A stretch of DNA of 64,000 nt. Origin: Lepidostoma basale. Lineage: Eukaryota; Arthropoda; Insecta; Trichoptera; Lepidostomatidae. The stretch is from assembly GCA_022606425.2 (NCBI GenBank), contig JAHDVF020000001.1, forward strand, positions 620,001 to 684,000, written 5' to 3'. Under the pieces are notes generated by a model, which was not told the origin of the DNA, did not search any database, and saw only the letters and a list, made by a program, of their open reading frames with translations. The position numbers and the translations under genes are program-made. Positions 35,601 through 42,960 of the stretch are shown one piece after another (the first letter of the stretch is position 1; each line of letters opens with the position of its first letter).

Positions 35601-38600
35601 AATTTAAGGTTTTGTTTTATAAATATAATACATGTGGGTGATGAAACACGTGGAGAACAATAACAAATCGATCCATAATAAAGTTCCTACTTAATAATTT
35701 ATGACTATTAGAATAATAGATGATGTTACTTTGACATGATTGAACTAAATAAAATAAAAATCCTCAATGAATATTCTGTAATGTAATACCCCCATTTATT
35801 TAGAAGAAATCTAACGAATTTAGCTCATAACATAAAACATTATTTTGACTTGACGTAATTGCTTGTTAAATGACATTATTGCATCGGCTTTGCGGTTTTT
35901 TCATGGACTTCAGCAACCACAAATCAATAGGAAAAATGACAGCAACCGAAGTTTCATAAAAATAAATGGCTAACAGGTTATTCCGTCTGGTTAACCCTAA
36001 GGATGCATATTATAATTATTATTATTGTTAAAGCAGTTAGTAACTCACCTTTCGCCGTCATACCTTCGGTGTTATAGGAAGCCGGCCCGGGGCCTTGCGG
36101 TTTGTCTTGGCTCGCATACTTCCCGCCAAAAGTAAAGGCGGGAGCGCGCGCCCTCTGTGATTCGTTAGGCGTTTTCCCTGTAACATGTCGGTAAAGCAGA
36201 TTTTAGTCGAGTTTCAAACAAAACAAACTGTAAATATTCTGTTCAGAAATAAAATTCTTAATTTAAATTTATCACATTTTGATGTTTACGAACATTTTTC
36301 ATTTGATGTATATGTTCGATATGAATAGTTTTAAAATGAGTTATTTACATGCTTGGAATATATTTATATTGTTGTTTAACTAAAATTAACCATCATGCCG
36401 TTTCCACGGAGGGTTGGCAGAGAGGATGGATCGCCATACTGCTCTATCTTGACATCCTCTCTAGATACCTCTACATTCATACATCTTAACATGCACGCTC
36501 GTCGATTTTTCCGACTTGGAATGGAAATTTCCGACCTTTTAGTATTTGATTAATTTGGTCATGCCATGCTTTCCTTGGTCTTCCACGGCTTCTCTCTCCA
36601 CTCACGTCCATTCGTTCCATATGTCCAAACCATCTCAGGGATCCTTTTTTAATTTTACTTATGATGCAATCATCTGAATTAAATTTCTTCCTTATTTCGT
36701 CATTCGGTATTCTATCATATATCGTTTTCCGCACATTCTTCTCAACGATCTAATTTCTACGAGATTTATTCTACTTTCATCCTTCTTTTGCCAGCTCCAA
36801 GATTCACTTCCATACTTAAGATTTTATCACTAGAATTCCATTATGTACTGTCATCTTTGCTTTAGTGGATATATTTATATTTCCAGTGATGACTTTGAGA
36901 ACGCCATTTATTTTATTCCCAGCAACGACCCCTTTTGTTTATAAAATAAAATAACCAAAATACAATGAAAAACTATTAGTTAATATGATACGATCATATT
37001 TATTATTTTTATTTTATTGAATACCATACAAACAATTTAAATTACTATGAATTTTTAAATAAACGAAAATTAAAGGTGCTTTTAATATGAATTACTAAAA
37101 CAATTCAAGCTCATTTATTGATGGTAAAGATGATATTTTTTTACAGCGCCATTTTCGTGAGATATTAAAGGGAAAGTACCTAAGTATTACCAGTAAGTAT
37201 ATTTTTTATCAGCCTATGGTGTTGCCATATGTAGGTACGGCACACCTACGCCAAAAATACGAATATTATTTTATTTATGATGCGAATGGAAAGTAAGTTT
37301 GATATTTTTTGTTTATTGTAGGTAGAAAAATTAACACTTCTGTTAGGTGTATACTTATCCGCCTACCACTCAAATTGTGAAAGATATAATAACATAACAT
37401 TAATGTCAGATAAACATATCAAAATTTAAACATGAGTTCCATTATATCCAAACCATCTAGTGATCATCTTAATTTTCTACCTGACTAACTTAATAACTAA
37501 TAAACACGATTGGTTAGTGGTTTTACTTGGATTTAATTTATGTGAATTGTGACAAATTTGTTTCGCCTTGCGAGGGCATTCTCAAACTGATTTGTTTGAG
37601 AATGCCCTCGCAAGGCGAAACGATAATATGGTGAGAGAAAAAACAAAGGTCACTGACATCATCCACCGGGTGGCGACTCTAAAATGGCAATGGGCAGGTC
37701 ACGTAGCCATAAGCTCAGATGAAAAGTGGACAAGAAGACTGCTGACTTGGAGACCGTGGACGGCAAAGAGAAGTGCAGGGCGACCGCAACTACGGTGGAA
37801 GGATGATCTGAATAGTCATGTCGGAATAACCTGGATGCAGTCTGCACAGAACAGAGTGACATGGAAGCGAATGGAGGAGGCCTTTGTCCAGGAGTGAACG
37901 GGAATAGGCTGAGGAAAAAGAAGAAGAAGACATCCAAATAAAACCACTAAATAATCTTGTTTACTATTATTAAATTAATATGGAGTTTTACAAAACTAAT
38001 ACCTCAACCATCAATAACTAATAAACCATCATGCCGTTTCTCTAGAGACGTAAGCAGAGAGGATGGAGCGCTATATTGTTCTATCCTGATATAACTCTAG
38101 AGTTCGTCTACATTAAAACACCGTGACATACACGCTCGTAGATTTTTCCGATTTCGAACATAATAATAAAAAAATAAATGACGTATTTATTTTTCCGCAT
38201 AAATTTCTTTGTAATATGATTTCTTTAGCATTCATCCTACTTTTAATCTTATTTTGATGGCTGAGGTTTTCCATGGTTTCCTCAGCTGTGAGGCGAATGT
38301 AGATAGCCCATGGACCCCAGAGCTTGACTGAGCATTACCAGCAAGGATCATAATAATTTTAAACTTATAATGAATTTTTTTTTGATAACTCCAAGCTGAA
38401 TATAACAATACTAATTTTGTTTATTGTTTCTTGAACAATGATGTAAAACTCCCTACTAAACAATTAATACGAATGAAAACGTCAGTTTTCTAGAAGTTTT
38501 GTTATATTTTTTGGTTGAATGACATGTTTCGCCGGCATAAATGTCAAATTAAAAAAAATATTAATTGACATTTGATAATGCCTAAATGGGCGAGACATGT

Positions 38601-40556
38601 CATTCCCATAAAACATGATTGAACTTCTAGAAAACTGACGTTTTCATTCGTATTAAGTAACTACTAATGTTGTTATATAATAAATAAAATTTTAGATATA
38701 CATACCCACTGAAAATTCCATAGTATCCTATGTTATTTAAAACACTGTTTTTTCTACTGTTGAGTTTATTTTTCTAGACATGTTTCGAAGTTTTACACCT
38801 TCATCATTCGTCAATAAATTGAGTATTTAAAATGAGTATACTAATTACAATCTGTGTAAAAAAAATCTACAAAATTTTTGGGTAGCAAGTTTAATGTAAA
38901 TATTTTTTTAAAAGCTCTTTCGTAAATGTAGTGAAGAGAGAAGGCCCTCCTTTGTGTATGAATAACGGGTAGGTACTGTGTCTTAATTATTCATAATGAA
39001 AAATGTTATAAAAAATCTAATAAAATTTGGTCATATGGCAATAATAAAACTGTAAAGATTGTTGTTATTAAAATATCTAAAAATCGTATTTCTGTGCAGT
39101 AAAACTATGCTTAATATTTAAATTTACGGGTTTTGTATTGTCATTTTGCATGGAAAAATTATACGGAAAACAAGAAATTCACGCTTAAAACCAATTTGTT
39201 TACTTGTGGATGCAATAAATTTTAGAAACACGAGATAATAAAATCTTTTATTTATAGATCTGACAGCTACGTGACATCAAATTTATGTATAAAGTTCCTG
39301 CTTCAACATTGAGTAATTTGTGTTACAACAATGAACTTGTGTAGGTACCATATATGTACACTATCCCTGCTGATTGGGTAATTACGATGTCATTAATGTA
39401 TTTATAAGAATGAACGTATGAAAACGGAAGTGTATAAATGGAGTACCTAACCCTATACTGTAAGTAGATAAAAAAATACAATTAGTAGTAAATATTGTCA
39501 ATTTATAATAACTACTGATTTAATACTAAAAAAAATATTATAGAGCAGCCCATTTCGCCTTAAAAGAGCATTAATAAATATTTTAATATTGTGATCTCTT
39601 ACACTCTCTAAGTGTTGAATCTGGCACCTTAGACCGCTCGGCCATCCTGACAACTAAAAACTTCCAGAAAATATTATTTTACTTCAACGCAGCGATCCTT
39701 TCATAATTTTGTTTATAATACATACCTTCTTCCGCTCTACATTCCTTTTTCATATTAGCATTTGAGATTCTGTCGTTTAACGTTCTACCACACATACGGC
39801 TTAGGGATCTCATCTCTACCGCATTTATTTTGCTCTCATCCTTCTTCTGCCAGTTCCATGCTTCGCTTCCATACATTGAAAAATTCTTGTTTCCAAGTAC
39901 TATTTTTAAAGCTCCATTCACTCTGTTACCCGCACCAACCCTTCTTCCGACGTCACTATCCGTTCGGCCATCCGTTGTGAACATGCTACCTAAATATACA
40001 AATTCACTCACCTGCTCCAAGTTCTCTTCGTTCACACTTATGTTACAAACTGTCATTTGCTCTTCCCTTTCAAAAACCATTACCTTTGCCTTTCCGACAT
40101 TCATCATTTAATCATTTGACTTAATGATGAATGTACTCGTATTTATAAAAATGTGGACTAGGACTTGGACTTGGATCTTCTGGCTTACAGAGGTTCAGCT
40201 CATGTGGCTATTCCTCTTACGTTTGATGGGAACATTGATGGAAGGTGATTTGGTGGGTTGTAGGTTTATGCGGGGCTATGATTTGTGTGGCCCGGAGTGT
40301 TCCTCTGAAGGAGACTCGTATATAGAATGTACGAGTATGTAGAAAATTTATGATTTCATTATTATTAAATATTGAATTTTTATGCATAGTTTTCGGTCGA
40401 CAATATTTGAGTGAATTCCGCGTCATGGATATAAAAAAGTATTGTACCTATGAGGGTAGGCAGTGCCACGGCTGCGGGTCCTGGACTGCTGCTCTCGGCG
40501 GCTATAGGACCCCGCCTCTTCGTTGGGGTCCAAGGATTCTGCTTGATGCCCACCAT
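19865..40556 (-). CDS. ODF3-like: ODF3-like sperm-tail PG-rich repeat protein, eight-exon long form (1169 aa)
   Basis: The coding exons are 40448-40556, 36049-36177, 33713-33892, 27066-27313, 22212-23961, 21490-21687, 21003-21127 and 19865-20635. Their lengths sum to 3510 bases, giving 1169 residues plus stop. Every junction has GT/AG borders and matching phase (1,1,1,0,1,1,0). The protein carries about 26 PG-rich motifs of the PGPGxY or PAPNxY type, the hallmark of the STPG/SHIPPO family. ODF3 proteins of this family bind ciliary or sperm-flagellar microtubule structures, so a sperm-tail or axonemal role is inferred. The N-terminus (NPWTPTKRRGPIAAE, then SSPGP) matches the usual ODF3 opening. 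The introns hold only transposon relics. A stronger expression claim would need transcripts. Confidence 0.9.
21003..21127 (-). CDS. Exon 7 of the ODF3-like gene
   Basis: The 125-base exon (acceptor TATCTTCCAG, donor GTATGG) runs phase 1 to phase 0. It encodes APNVYRIPSVLDTPMYTISG, RFKVPDDDRVKN and PAPGTYSPEK. It mirrors exon 4 in both phases and at both ends (APNVY... to SPEK), so the 3' part of the gene probably arose by tandem duplication of an exon-4/terminal-exon cassette. Confidence 0.9.
21490..21687 (-). CDS. Exon 6 of the ODF3-like gene
   Basis: The 198-base exon (acceptor TATTTTAG, donor GTAAGG) has phase 1 on both sides, so it is skippable. It encodes APNVYTMPSVLNTPLYTISG, then KVPGPGNYSPEKFVL and FSPKHSFGLK, ending DTP-G. 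Its first part matches exon 7 and the ends of exon 4. Its last part matches the end of the giant exon, as if two exons had fused by intron loss. Confidence 0.9.
22212..23961 (-). CDS. Exon 5, giant STPG repeat exon of the ODF3-like gene
   Basis: A single 1750-base exon (acceptor TTTTTATTAAG, donor GTATGA, phase 0 in, phase 1 out) encodes 583 residues made almost wholly of PG-rich units. There are 16 PxPNxY motifs. Two unit types alternate: one like MYSFGIKTPNEKPLDTPAPNAY and one like SSPAYSFRIKG ending PGPNAYAPEKAD. Three adjacent pairs have periods of 71, 71 and 67 residues, the last having lost four residues. High identity between pairs (NHDKADKAILESSPAYSFR recurs four times) points to recent unequal exchange or gene conversion. 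The PG turns and KP-rich spacers fit an extended microtubule-binding or filament-lumen protein, but that is inference. Confidence 0.92.
24388..24393 (-). terminator. Candidate polyadenylation signal for the short form
   Basis: AATAAA on the minus strand lies about 180 bases past the short-form stop codon. This hexamer is common in AT-rich DNA, so support is weak without 3' reads. Confidence 0.25.
24576..24683 (-). CDS. Alternative terminal exon of the ODF3-like gene (short form, 257 aa)
   Basis: After acceptor TTTCTCCAG the minus strand reads VYVNQRASPAHTFGIKH and ends in a TAG after 35 residues. It closely resembles the start of the long-form terminal exon (VVLDTHPAHSFGIRHSPYV), and both start in phase 0. 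Exons 1-4 plus this exon give 257 residues, close to the usual length of about 254 for vertebrate ODF3. I infer a real short isoform and an ancestral-type last exon. It could instead be an unused duplicate, but its frame, acceptor and stop are intact. Confidence 0.72.
   Translation of the reverse strand, partial: VYVNQRASPAHTFGIKHSAFLGTQISEMTSEANLY
24922..25052 (-). mobile_element. tRNA-derived SINE fragment in intron
   Basis: The body block (tcaagtgaattcttcaccag, acagtgtgacaaccacactg) and part of the B-box head are present. The A-box end is lost. It lies in the intron after exon 4. Confidence 0.65.
25940..26419. mobile_element. Non-autonomous hAT element with 8-bp target duplication
   Basis: The left end CAGTGGTCGATAAAC and the right end (inverse CAGCGGTCGGCAAAC) form terminal repeats. 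The 8-base sequence gtctagag flanks both sides (25932-25939 and 26420-26427), the target-site length of hAT transposons. The 480-base interior has no transposase. It sits in an intron of the ODF3-like gene and has inserted into a tRNA-like SINE head. Confidence 0.88.
26420..26560 (+). mobile_element. Second-type SINE, split by the hAT insertion
   Basis: 'ggtctagaggataaacgctt' and 'gttcgattct' match the head of the SINE at 13.34 kb. The A-box half continues on the left side of the hAT element. Confidence 0.45.
26768..27022 (-). mobile_element. TTAG-family retroposon fragment in intron
   Basis: The minus strand reads MKAKTALHNGVLVPTLMYKS, INAVEMRSLRCMYSITMYDR and ADIRKEYRLEE. It then skips to the 3' end (catcacgccgtttcc at 26773). 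An internal deletion joins the two parts. Confidence 0.72.
27066..27313 (-). CDS. Exon 4 of the ODF3-like gene (branch point of isoforms)
   Basis: The 248-base exon follows acceptor TATTTTCCAG and ends at AAG before donor GTACTT, phase 1 in and phase 0 out. It encodes APNVYHVGN, a glycine-rich spacer, APAYSISGRAR, LPGPGTYEGA, PPSYTMAARPK and TPGPGNYSPEK. The phase-0 end fits three downstream acceptors: 23961 (giant repeat exon), 24683 (short terminal exon) and 20635 (long terminal exon). It is strongly GC-rich, unlike the repeat exon that follows. Confidence 0.9.
28047..28405. repeat. Fold-back element with hammerhead-like cores
   Basis: Arms of roughly 90 bases, partly complementary (cacaatactttatttttaa and its inverse at the right), flank a spacer. 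Each arm carries CCCGAAAC with an upstream CTGATGA (minus strand, 28130-28136) or its mutated form CGGATGA (plus, about 28313). The element ends exactly where an RT fragment begins. Confidence 0.6.
28405..28890 (+). pseudogene. Endonuclease/RT retroposon 3' end, 150 codons open
   Basis: The longest intact stretch of this family: PQYLKRKVYDMCILPMMTYG, TQRSMERQILGVSLHDRIRN, LKWQWAGHLARQVGNRW, GRPPMRWTDDIIKRVGKSW and DEWKKLEEAYIQQW, then stop and an AAG tail. It is 5'-truncated and lies in intron 3 of the host gene in opposite orientation. Confidence 0.82.
29690..29742 (+). mobile_element. TTAG-family tail fragment
   Basis: Only the last 50 bases (cattctttctgcctacccct...gtgatgg) plus TTAG repeats are present, an extreme 5' truncation. 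Confidence 0.75.
30026..30458 (+). mobile_element. Deleted mariner-like element with perfect short TIRs
   Basis: GTGTTTTTTTAGAGG at 30026-30040 is exactly inverted at 30444-30458. Inside, an ORF from 30132 encodes MNRLTSEQRLKIVQIYFEN, HGALRPLYGRNNRPSEQV and KTMDRFRTM, the N-terminal helix-turn-helix of this transposase group. It then jumps to unrelated residues. The catalytic domain is deleted, so it is a MITE-like derivative. Confidence 0.75.
30592..30905 (-). mobile_element. TTAG-family retroposon 3' end, degenerate
   Basis: The minus strand retains 'MKIMKRVIEI', 'GSPWKTCDDQINLISNIGH' and the 3' end 'gagacagcgtgatggttag'. Several indels interrupt the frame. Confidence 0.65.
31309..31964. 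mobile_element. Probable non-autonomous hAT element
   Basis: The ends CATAGGTTCCCAAC and GTTGGGAACCTATG are perfect 14-base inverted repeats. The first 60 bases are GC-rich (gcgccccccagggggcgc). Flanks ctctactt and ctcttatg match in 5 of 8 positions, so the target duplication is eroded. No transposase remains. Confidence 0.62.
32598..32701 (-). mobile_element. tRNA-derived SINE fragment (3' body and tail)
   Basis: The tail and part of the body are present, with the head replaced by a LINE fragment at 32702. Confidence 0.6.
32702..32935 (+). pseudogene. CR1/L2-like LINE C-terminus
   Basis: Reads DTSRYPSFAVAGPSAWNNLP, then FRSRLKMHLFKF and stop. This is the typical end of CR1/L2-type ORF2 proteins, followed by an ATT-repeat tail at 32896-32920. 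Confidence 0.7.
33027..33120 (-). mobile_element. tRNA-derived SINE head (inverted partner)
   Basis: Tail-less minus-strand copy, head at right (gaaggtcgtc at 33111-33120). It lies 43 bases from a nearly complete plus-strand copy. Confidence 0.72.
33163..33400 (+). mobile_element. tRNA-derived SINE, best copy
   Basis: Complete head, body and tail. The A box TGGCAGAGTGG is at 33174-33184 and the B box GGTTCGATTCC is at 33217-33227, both near-perfect Pol III promoter boxes. The body includes the inverted pair gtgtgattgttacactgtc and ends in an A-rich tail. Confidence 0.85.
33485..33647. repeat. Duplicated segment, copy 1 (next to exon 3)
   Basis: About 163 bases starting gcgactactcaactcccaca match 35091-35252 with few differences. 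It lies 65 bases from the donor of exon 3. Confidence 0.8.
33713..33892 (-). CDS. Exon 3 of the ODF3-like gene
   Basis: The 180-base exon runs from acceptor GGCGGGCAG to donor GTAAGC, phase 1 on both sides. It encodes a basic Ser/Pro stretch (HARPRSPKS), a PAPGDYES turn, and the core APKYTFGIKPAP repeat element, then ends ...QSP-G. The next exon completes the turn as PG-APNVY. A duplicated non-coding segment (33485-33647) lies just downstream in the intron. Confidence 0.9.
34395..34720 (+). pseudogene. Mariner relic, C-terminal part
   Basis: Encodes PPYSPDLAPCDFWLFNKLKR, QLRGYRIDLIEEIKAEL and PEKHFSYNFED, then a frame break before the KRWHKCI-type end. Only the last catalytic Asp (APCD) remains. 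The upstream half and both terminal repeats are not seen. Confidence 0.78.
34905..35252 (+). repeat. Duplicated segment, copy 2, with an 89-codon open frame
   Basis: The second half (35091-35252) is the duplicate of 33485-33647. An open frame from 34905 to 35174 runs into it (ATTQLPQCLSQNKTIPTTQF) and is rich in Pro, Thr, Gln and Ser. I do not recognise the protein. It may be part of a retroelement or a spurious frame. Confidence 0.55.
35260..36040. other. AT-rich intron sequence
   Basis: Part of the intron between exons 2 and 3. No repeat end recognised. Confidence 0.45.
36049..36177 (-). CDS. Exon 2 of the ODF3-like gene
   Basis: The 129-base exon lies between acceptor TGTTACAG and donor GTGAGT, phase 1 in and phase 1 out, so it can be skipped without changing frame. 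It encodes RAPAFTFGGKYAS and then GPGPASYNTEG: the aromatic 'AF-FGGKY' element followed by a PG-rich turn, typical of ODF3 proteins. It is GC-rich against an AT-rich flank. Confidence 0.9.
36390..36935 (-). mobile_element. TTAG-family retroposon, diverged subfamily
   Basis: The minus strand reads VRKTIYDRIPNDEIRKKF, KKGSLRWFGHMERMD and RGRPRKAWHDQINQIL, with the 3' end at 36392 (catcatgccgtttcc). It belongs to a subfamily with 'gatttttccgacttggaa', also at 38.0 and 62.8 kb. Internal deletion near 36595. Confidence 0.72.
37560..37621. repeat. Perfect 62-base palindrome (28-base arms, 6-base loop)
   Basis: GTTTCGCCTTGCGAGGGCAT begins the left arm, and the right arm (37594-37621) is its exact inverse. 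The spacer is tgattt. A broken copy of the same pair is at 44956-45001. Each arm ends in GAAAC preceded by a GCC/GGC hairpin. It interrupts an RT fragment at the codons matching RNDTVREK at 17.7 kb. Confidence 0.9.
37622..37937 (+). pseudogene. Endonuclease/RT retroposon 3' end, sister of 17.4 kb
   Basis: Encodes MVREKTKVTDIIHRVATLKW, WAGHVAISSDEK, SAGRPQLRWKDDLNSHVG and EEAFVQE, then stop and an AAG tail. It is directly preceded by the palindrome at 37560-37621. Confidence 0.78.
38023..38400 (-). mobile_element. TTAG-family retroposon, very degenerate
   Basis: The 3' end (accatcatgccgtttctcta) at 38032 and the 'gatttttccgatttcgaa' block are recognisable. The remainder is scrambled. Confidence 0.55.
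38464..38656. repeat. Fold-back element with degenerate hammerhead-like cores
   Basis: Arms of about 60 bases (aatacgaatgaaaacgtcag... and its inverse) flank cores 'gacatgtttcgccggca' (minus) and 'tttgataatgcctaaatggg' then 'cgagacatgtc' (plus). A half copy of the left arm lies at 45990-46060. Confidence 0.7.
38770..38815 (-). ncRNA. Hammerhead-like motif, degenerate
   Basis: The minus strand has ATGATGA (38801-38807), a short AAG/CTT hairpin, CGAAAC and ATGTC (38777-38781). The first core base is changed (A for C). It is a relic of the same motif as at 47.65 kb. Confidence 0.35.
39611..39651 (-). tRNA. tRNA-Leu(CAA) 5' half, pseudogene
   Basis: The minus strand reads GTCAGGATGGCCGAGCGGTC, then TAAGGTGCCAGATTCAA: acceptor 5' strand, a complete D arm with A box, and the 5' anticodon stem with anticodon CAA. 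The 3' half is absent in the next 100 bases, so this is a truncated gene or retro-copy, unless a long intron hides the rest (tRNA-Leu-CAA genes usually carry an intron). Confidence 0.6.
39676..40115 (-). mobile_element. TTAG-family retroposon, middle segment
   Basis: The minus strand encodes GKAKVMVFEREEQMTVCNIS, EQVSEFVYLGSMFTTDGRTD, KIVLGNKNFS, then a deletion to YGSEAWNWQKKDESKINAVE and RMCGRTLNDRISNA. Both the 5' part and the 3' tail are missing. Confidence 0.78.
40150..40320 (+). repeat. Dispersed repeat shared with 10.5 and 55.6 kb
   Basis: 'ggacttggacttggatcttc', 'ggtgatttggtgggttgtag' and 'tgtgtggcccggagtgttcc' define the unit. It lies just downstream of exon 1 in intron 1. Confidence 0.6.
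40448..40556 (-). CDS. Exon 1 (start exon) of the ODF3-like gene
   Basis: The exon encodes 36 residues beginning MVGIKQNPWTPTKRRGP, then ESSSPGPAAV, the first PG-rich motif. The ATG at 40556-40554 sits in a favourable AGGATGG context, and an in-frame TGA lies 15 bases upstream, so this start is well supported. It ends ATA-G before the donor GTACAAT (phase 1), matching exon 2. It is too short to be found by simple ORF length and was recognised by reading the minus strand. The GC content is well above the surroundings. Confidence 0.87.
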
Positions 40557-40658
40557 CCTGGAGTCTGGTCAGCCTATGATGACTTCTCAAGGTTCACTTA
40601 TCAGTGAAATATGAGTCAGATTTGATGATTGGACTTTCTGGATCGTTTGAGGTAGGAT
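40557..40658 (-). other. Candidate 5' UTR segment with a splice acceptor
   Basis: Directly upstream of the start codon the minus strand reads through a short leader to TTGTTTCAG at about 40659-40667, a good pyrimidine-rich acceptor. This suggests the leader is split by an intron and that the promoter lies further to the right. No TATA box or initiator could be chosen with confidence. Confidence 0.35.
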
Positions 40659-41796
40659 CTGAAACAATTGAAAGAGATTTTAAGATATTTTGTGATGTTT
40701 TTATTTTGAATTTGATAAACAAATTAAGTTTGATTGTATTGTAATTTTTATATTCAACAAGCTACTGCACTGATGAATACTTTGCAGATAACAATATTAT
40801 AATACTATGCAGATAACAATTTTTATTATTTAATATGAAGTTTTGCATAATGGTTACAAGAAACAATAGATAACAGCACCAAAATTGACTAAATTTAAAA
40901 TTAAATTTGATATATGCAGACAATGCATATTCATTTTTCTTTTAATCTGACGAATATAATCTGACGAATATAATAACGTCAGATTAAAAGTTTAATTTAA
41001 AATTTTTCTTGTTTATGATTTAAGCAATGTCAATAGGTTTGTAGGTATATTACTTTAAACTGAAAATCATTGGTTTATTTAAAAAAAAACAGTTTTTCCA
41101 AGCAATATGAAGTCTTTAAACTCCCATATCTCCAAACTGAATATTTGCACTTGTTTCGGTTTTACACTCACGGTGCGATATGTAATTTTATATTAGTTTA
41201 AAATAAAAACTTATATTTGAATTTTATTGATCCTTTTTATAAGTTTAACATTGACGTATATTACGTAAAAAATGTTGTAATATTAAAATAGGTATCAGTG
41301 TCCCAATTAATTCATGATATGCAAAGCAAACAATTCAGATTAGCAATTAAACAACATTGGGTTACATTCGTTATCGTAAATATCTTTGTTTATTTATACA
41401 CATGACTGAATATATCAAATATTTGAATTTGGAAACACACTTCAAAACTGTGTAGTATTTGAGTGTCTGAAATAACATCATAGATACGACTATAGGCGAT
41501 ACGTCATGCATAATGTTGACTGCAGTCATATGACATCATTCTCTCGTTTATCATTTCACAGCGTGCTAACAAAACGCTCTTTAACTAAGCCGCATACACA
41601 AACGACTTATTTTTATGCATAGACAGAACCGCCAATTAACATTATAACAAAATATTATTTTTTGTACAGATGTGAATACATTTTATTGATTTTTTTTGGT
41701 ATATGCATATGAATTTTTTTATTGTGTTTTATACAAGAATACAGATAAAGCATTATAGGAGGGTAAAGTAGCAATATTCCATAATGAGAAAACTAT

Positions 41797-41920
41797 TATA
41801 ACTAACTAACCATCACGCCCCGAAGGGGTAGGCAGAAAAAATTAACCACCACACTGTTCGTTCCTGGCATGCTTCTCTCGCTTCCTCGTCATTCATACAT
41901 CGTGTCATGATGTTATTTGC
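41797..41920 (-). mobile_element. TTAG-family retroposon 3' end (minus)
   Basis: The 'aactaactaaccatcacgcc' 3' end faces left, and the fragment ends at about 41908. Confidence 0.7.
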
Positions 41921-41954
41921 GATCTTGGGAAAATCCATGCAATTCGATTTTCTG

Positions 41955-42045
41955 GACTGTCGTTTCCGGGTGGTTATGATATATAATTATATTAACCACC
42001 CTGAACATGGAGACTGCAACGATCTCCGAAACGTCGTTCAAGAAA
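41955..42045 (+). ncRNA. Hammerhead-like hairpin element
   Basis: GGGTGGTTA (41968-41976) pairs with TAACCACCC (41992-42000), followed by TGAACAT, a GGAGA/TCTCC stem, then CGAAACGTC (42029-42037). The layout resembles a hammerhead stem I, stem II and GAAAC-GUC, but the core CTGANGA reads CTGAACA and the core C is drawn into stem I. It is therefore a relic or a related hairpin, not a confident ribozyme. It lies between two TTAG-family pieces. Confidence 0.35.
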
Positions 42046-42089
42046 TACGAGTTACACGGATTTTTCCAAGATTCCTAAAAACATCATGA

Positions 42090-42410
42090 GACGATGTATA
42101 AATTAGGAACACTTTTCGTGTGATGATTTCTCCGACACCTCACATGGCCAACCTTCAATGATAAATTAGTGGTTACAACAAAGCACGAATTAAGAAAATG
42201 TACCCTAACGATGTAAACGGAACAAGAAATAGAGGAAGACCGAAGAAAACGTGGCTTTATCAAATCAATCAATATTAAGTGTCAGCCATACGAGTGGACG
42301 GAATGTATAAATGTTGAGGAATTGAAAGAATGAACAGTGCGGCGATTCATTATTTCTACCTGCCCCTACGAAGAGACGGCGTAATGGTTAGTTAGTTTAT
42401 TGGTTAGAAG
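42090..42410 (+). mobile_element. TTAG-family retroposon 3' end (plus)
   Basis: Contains 'aacgatgtaaacggaacaag', 'aatagaggaagaccgaagaa' and the 3' end 'gacggcgtaatggttagtta'. With 41797-41920 it forms another head-to-head pair, here with a hairpin element between. Confidence 0.68.
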
Positions 42411-42570
42411 TTTGTAGTAAATGTAACTAAATCAAGTAATTTTTATCAGTATTACTTATTTGTTTTATTACAAACAATGACAATATATTATCTATAATAA
42501 TTCAAATAAATATGGAAGGTTTATTTAACGGCAAAAATAAACAAAACACTAAACTAAACTAGTTAACTCA

Positions 42571-42960
42571 ATGAACAGACTGGAAGCATTTGAAATGTGG
42601 CTCCATCGCCGAATGCTCAGAGTTCCCTGGACAGACATGGTTACAAATACCGAAGTCCTGAGGCGAGCTAGAGTTGACAGGGAATTGTTATCAACTATCA
42701 AGATTCGAAAGATCTCACATCTGGATCATATACTGCGTGGGGAAAAGTACCACCTTCTCCAACTGATATTGGAGGGAAAAATTGAGGGACGCCAAGGGCC
42801 CAGAAGGAGACAAATGTCCTGGCTGCGAAACGTGAGGGAGTGGACCGGCATCCGAAGTGTGGAGGAGCTGTTCCGAGCGGCGCAGGACAGGGACAGGTTC
42901 GCCGAGGTGATCGCTAACGTTGGGGGGACCCAACAGGGCACTTGAAGAAGAAGAGGAAGG
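42571..42960 (+). pseudogene. Endonuclease/RT retroposon 3' end, 124 codons open
   Basis: Encodes MNRLEAFEMWLHRRMLRVPW, TDMVTNTEVLRRARVDREL, GRQGPRRRQMSWLRNVREW, TGIRSVEELFRAAQDRDRF and VIANVGGTQQGT, then stop and an AAG tail. This is the typical closing region of an insect RTE-like endonuclease/RT protein. The open frame suggests a recent insertion. Confidence 0.82.

Noticed and set aside
40448..40600. Plus-strand ORF at 40350-40607 as a gene
   Set aside because: The same bases read on the minus strand give the ODF3-type start exon with correct donor and phase.
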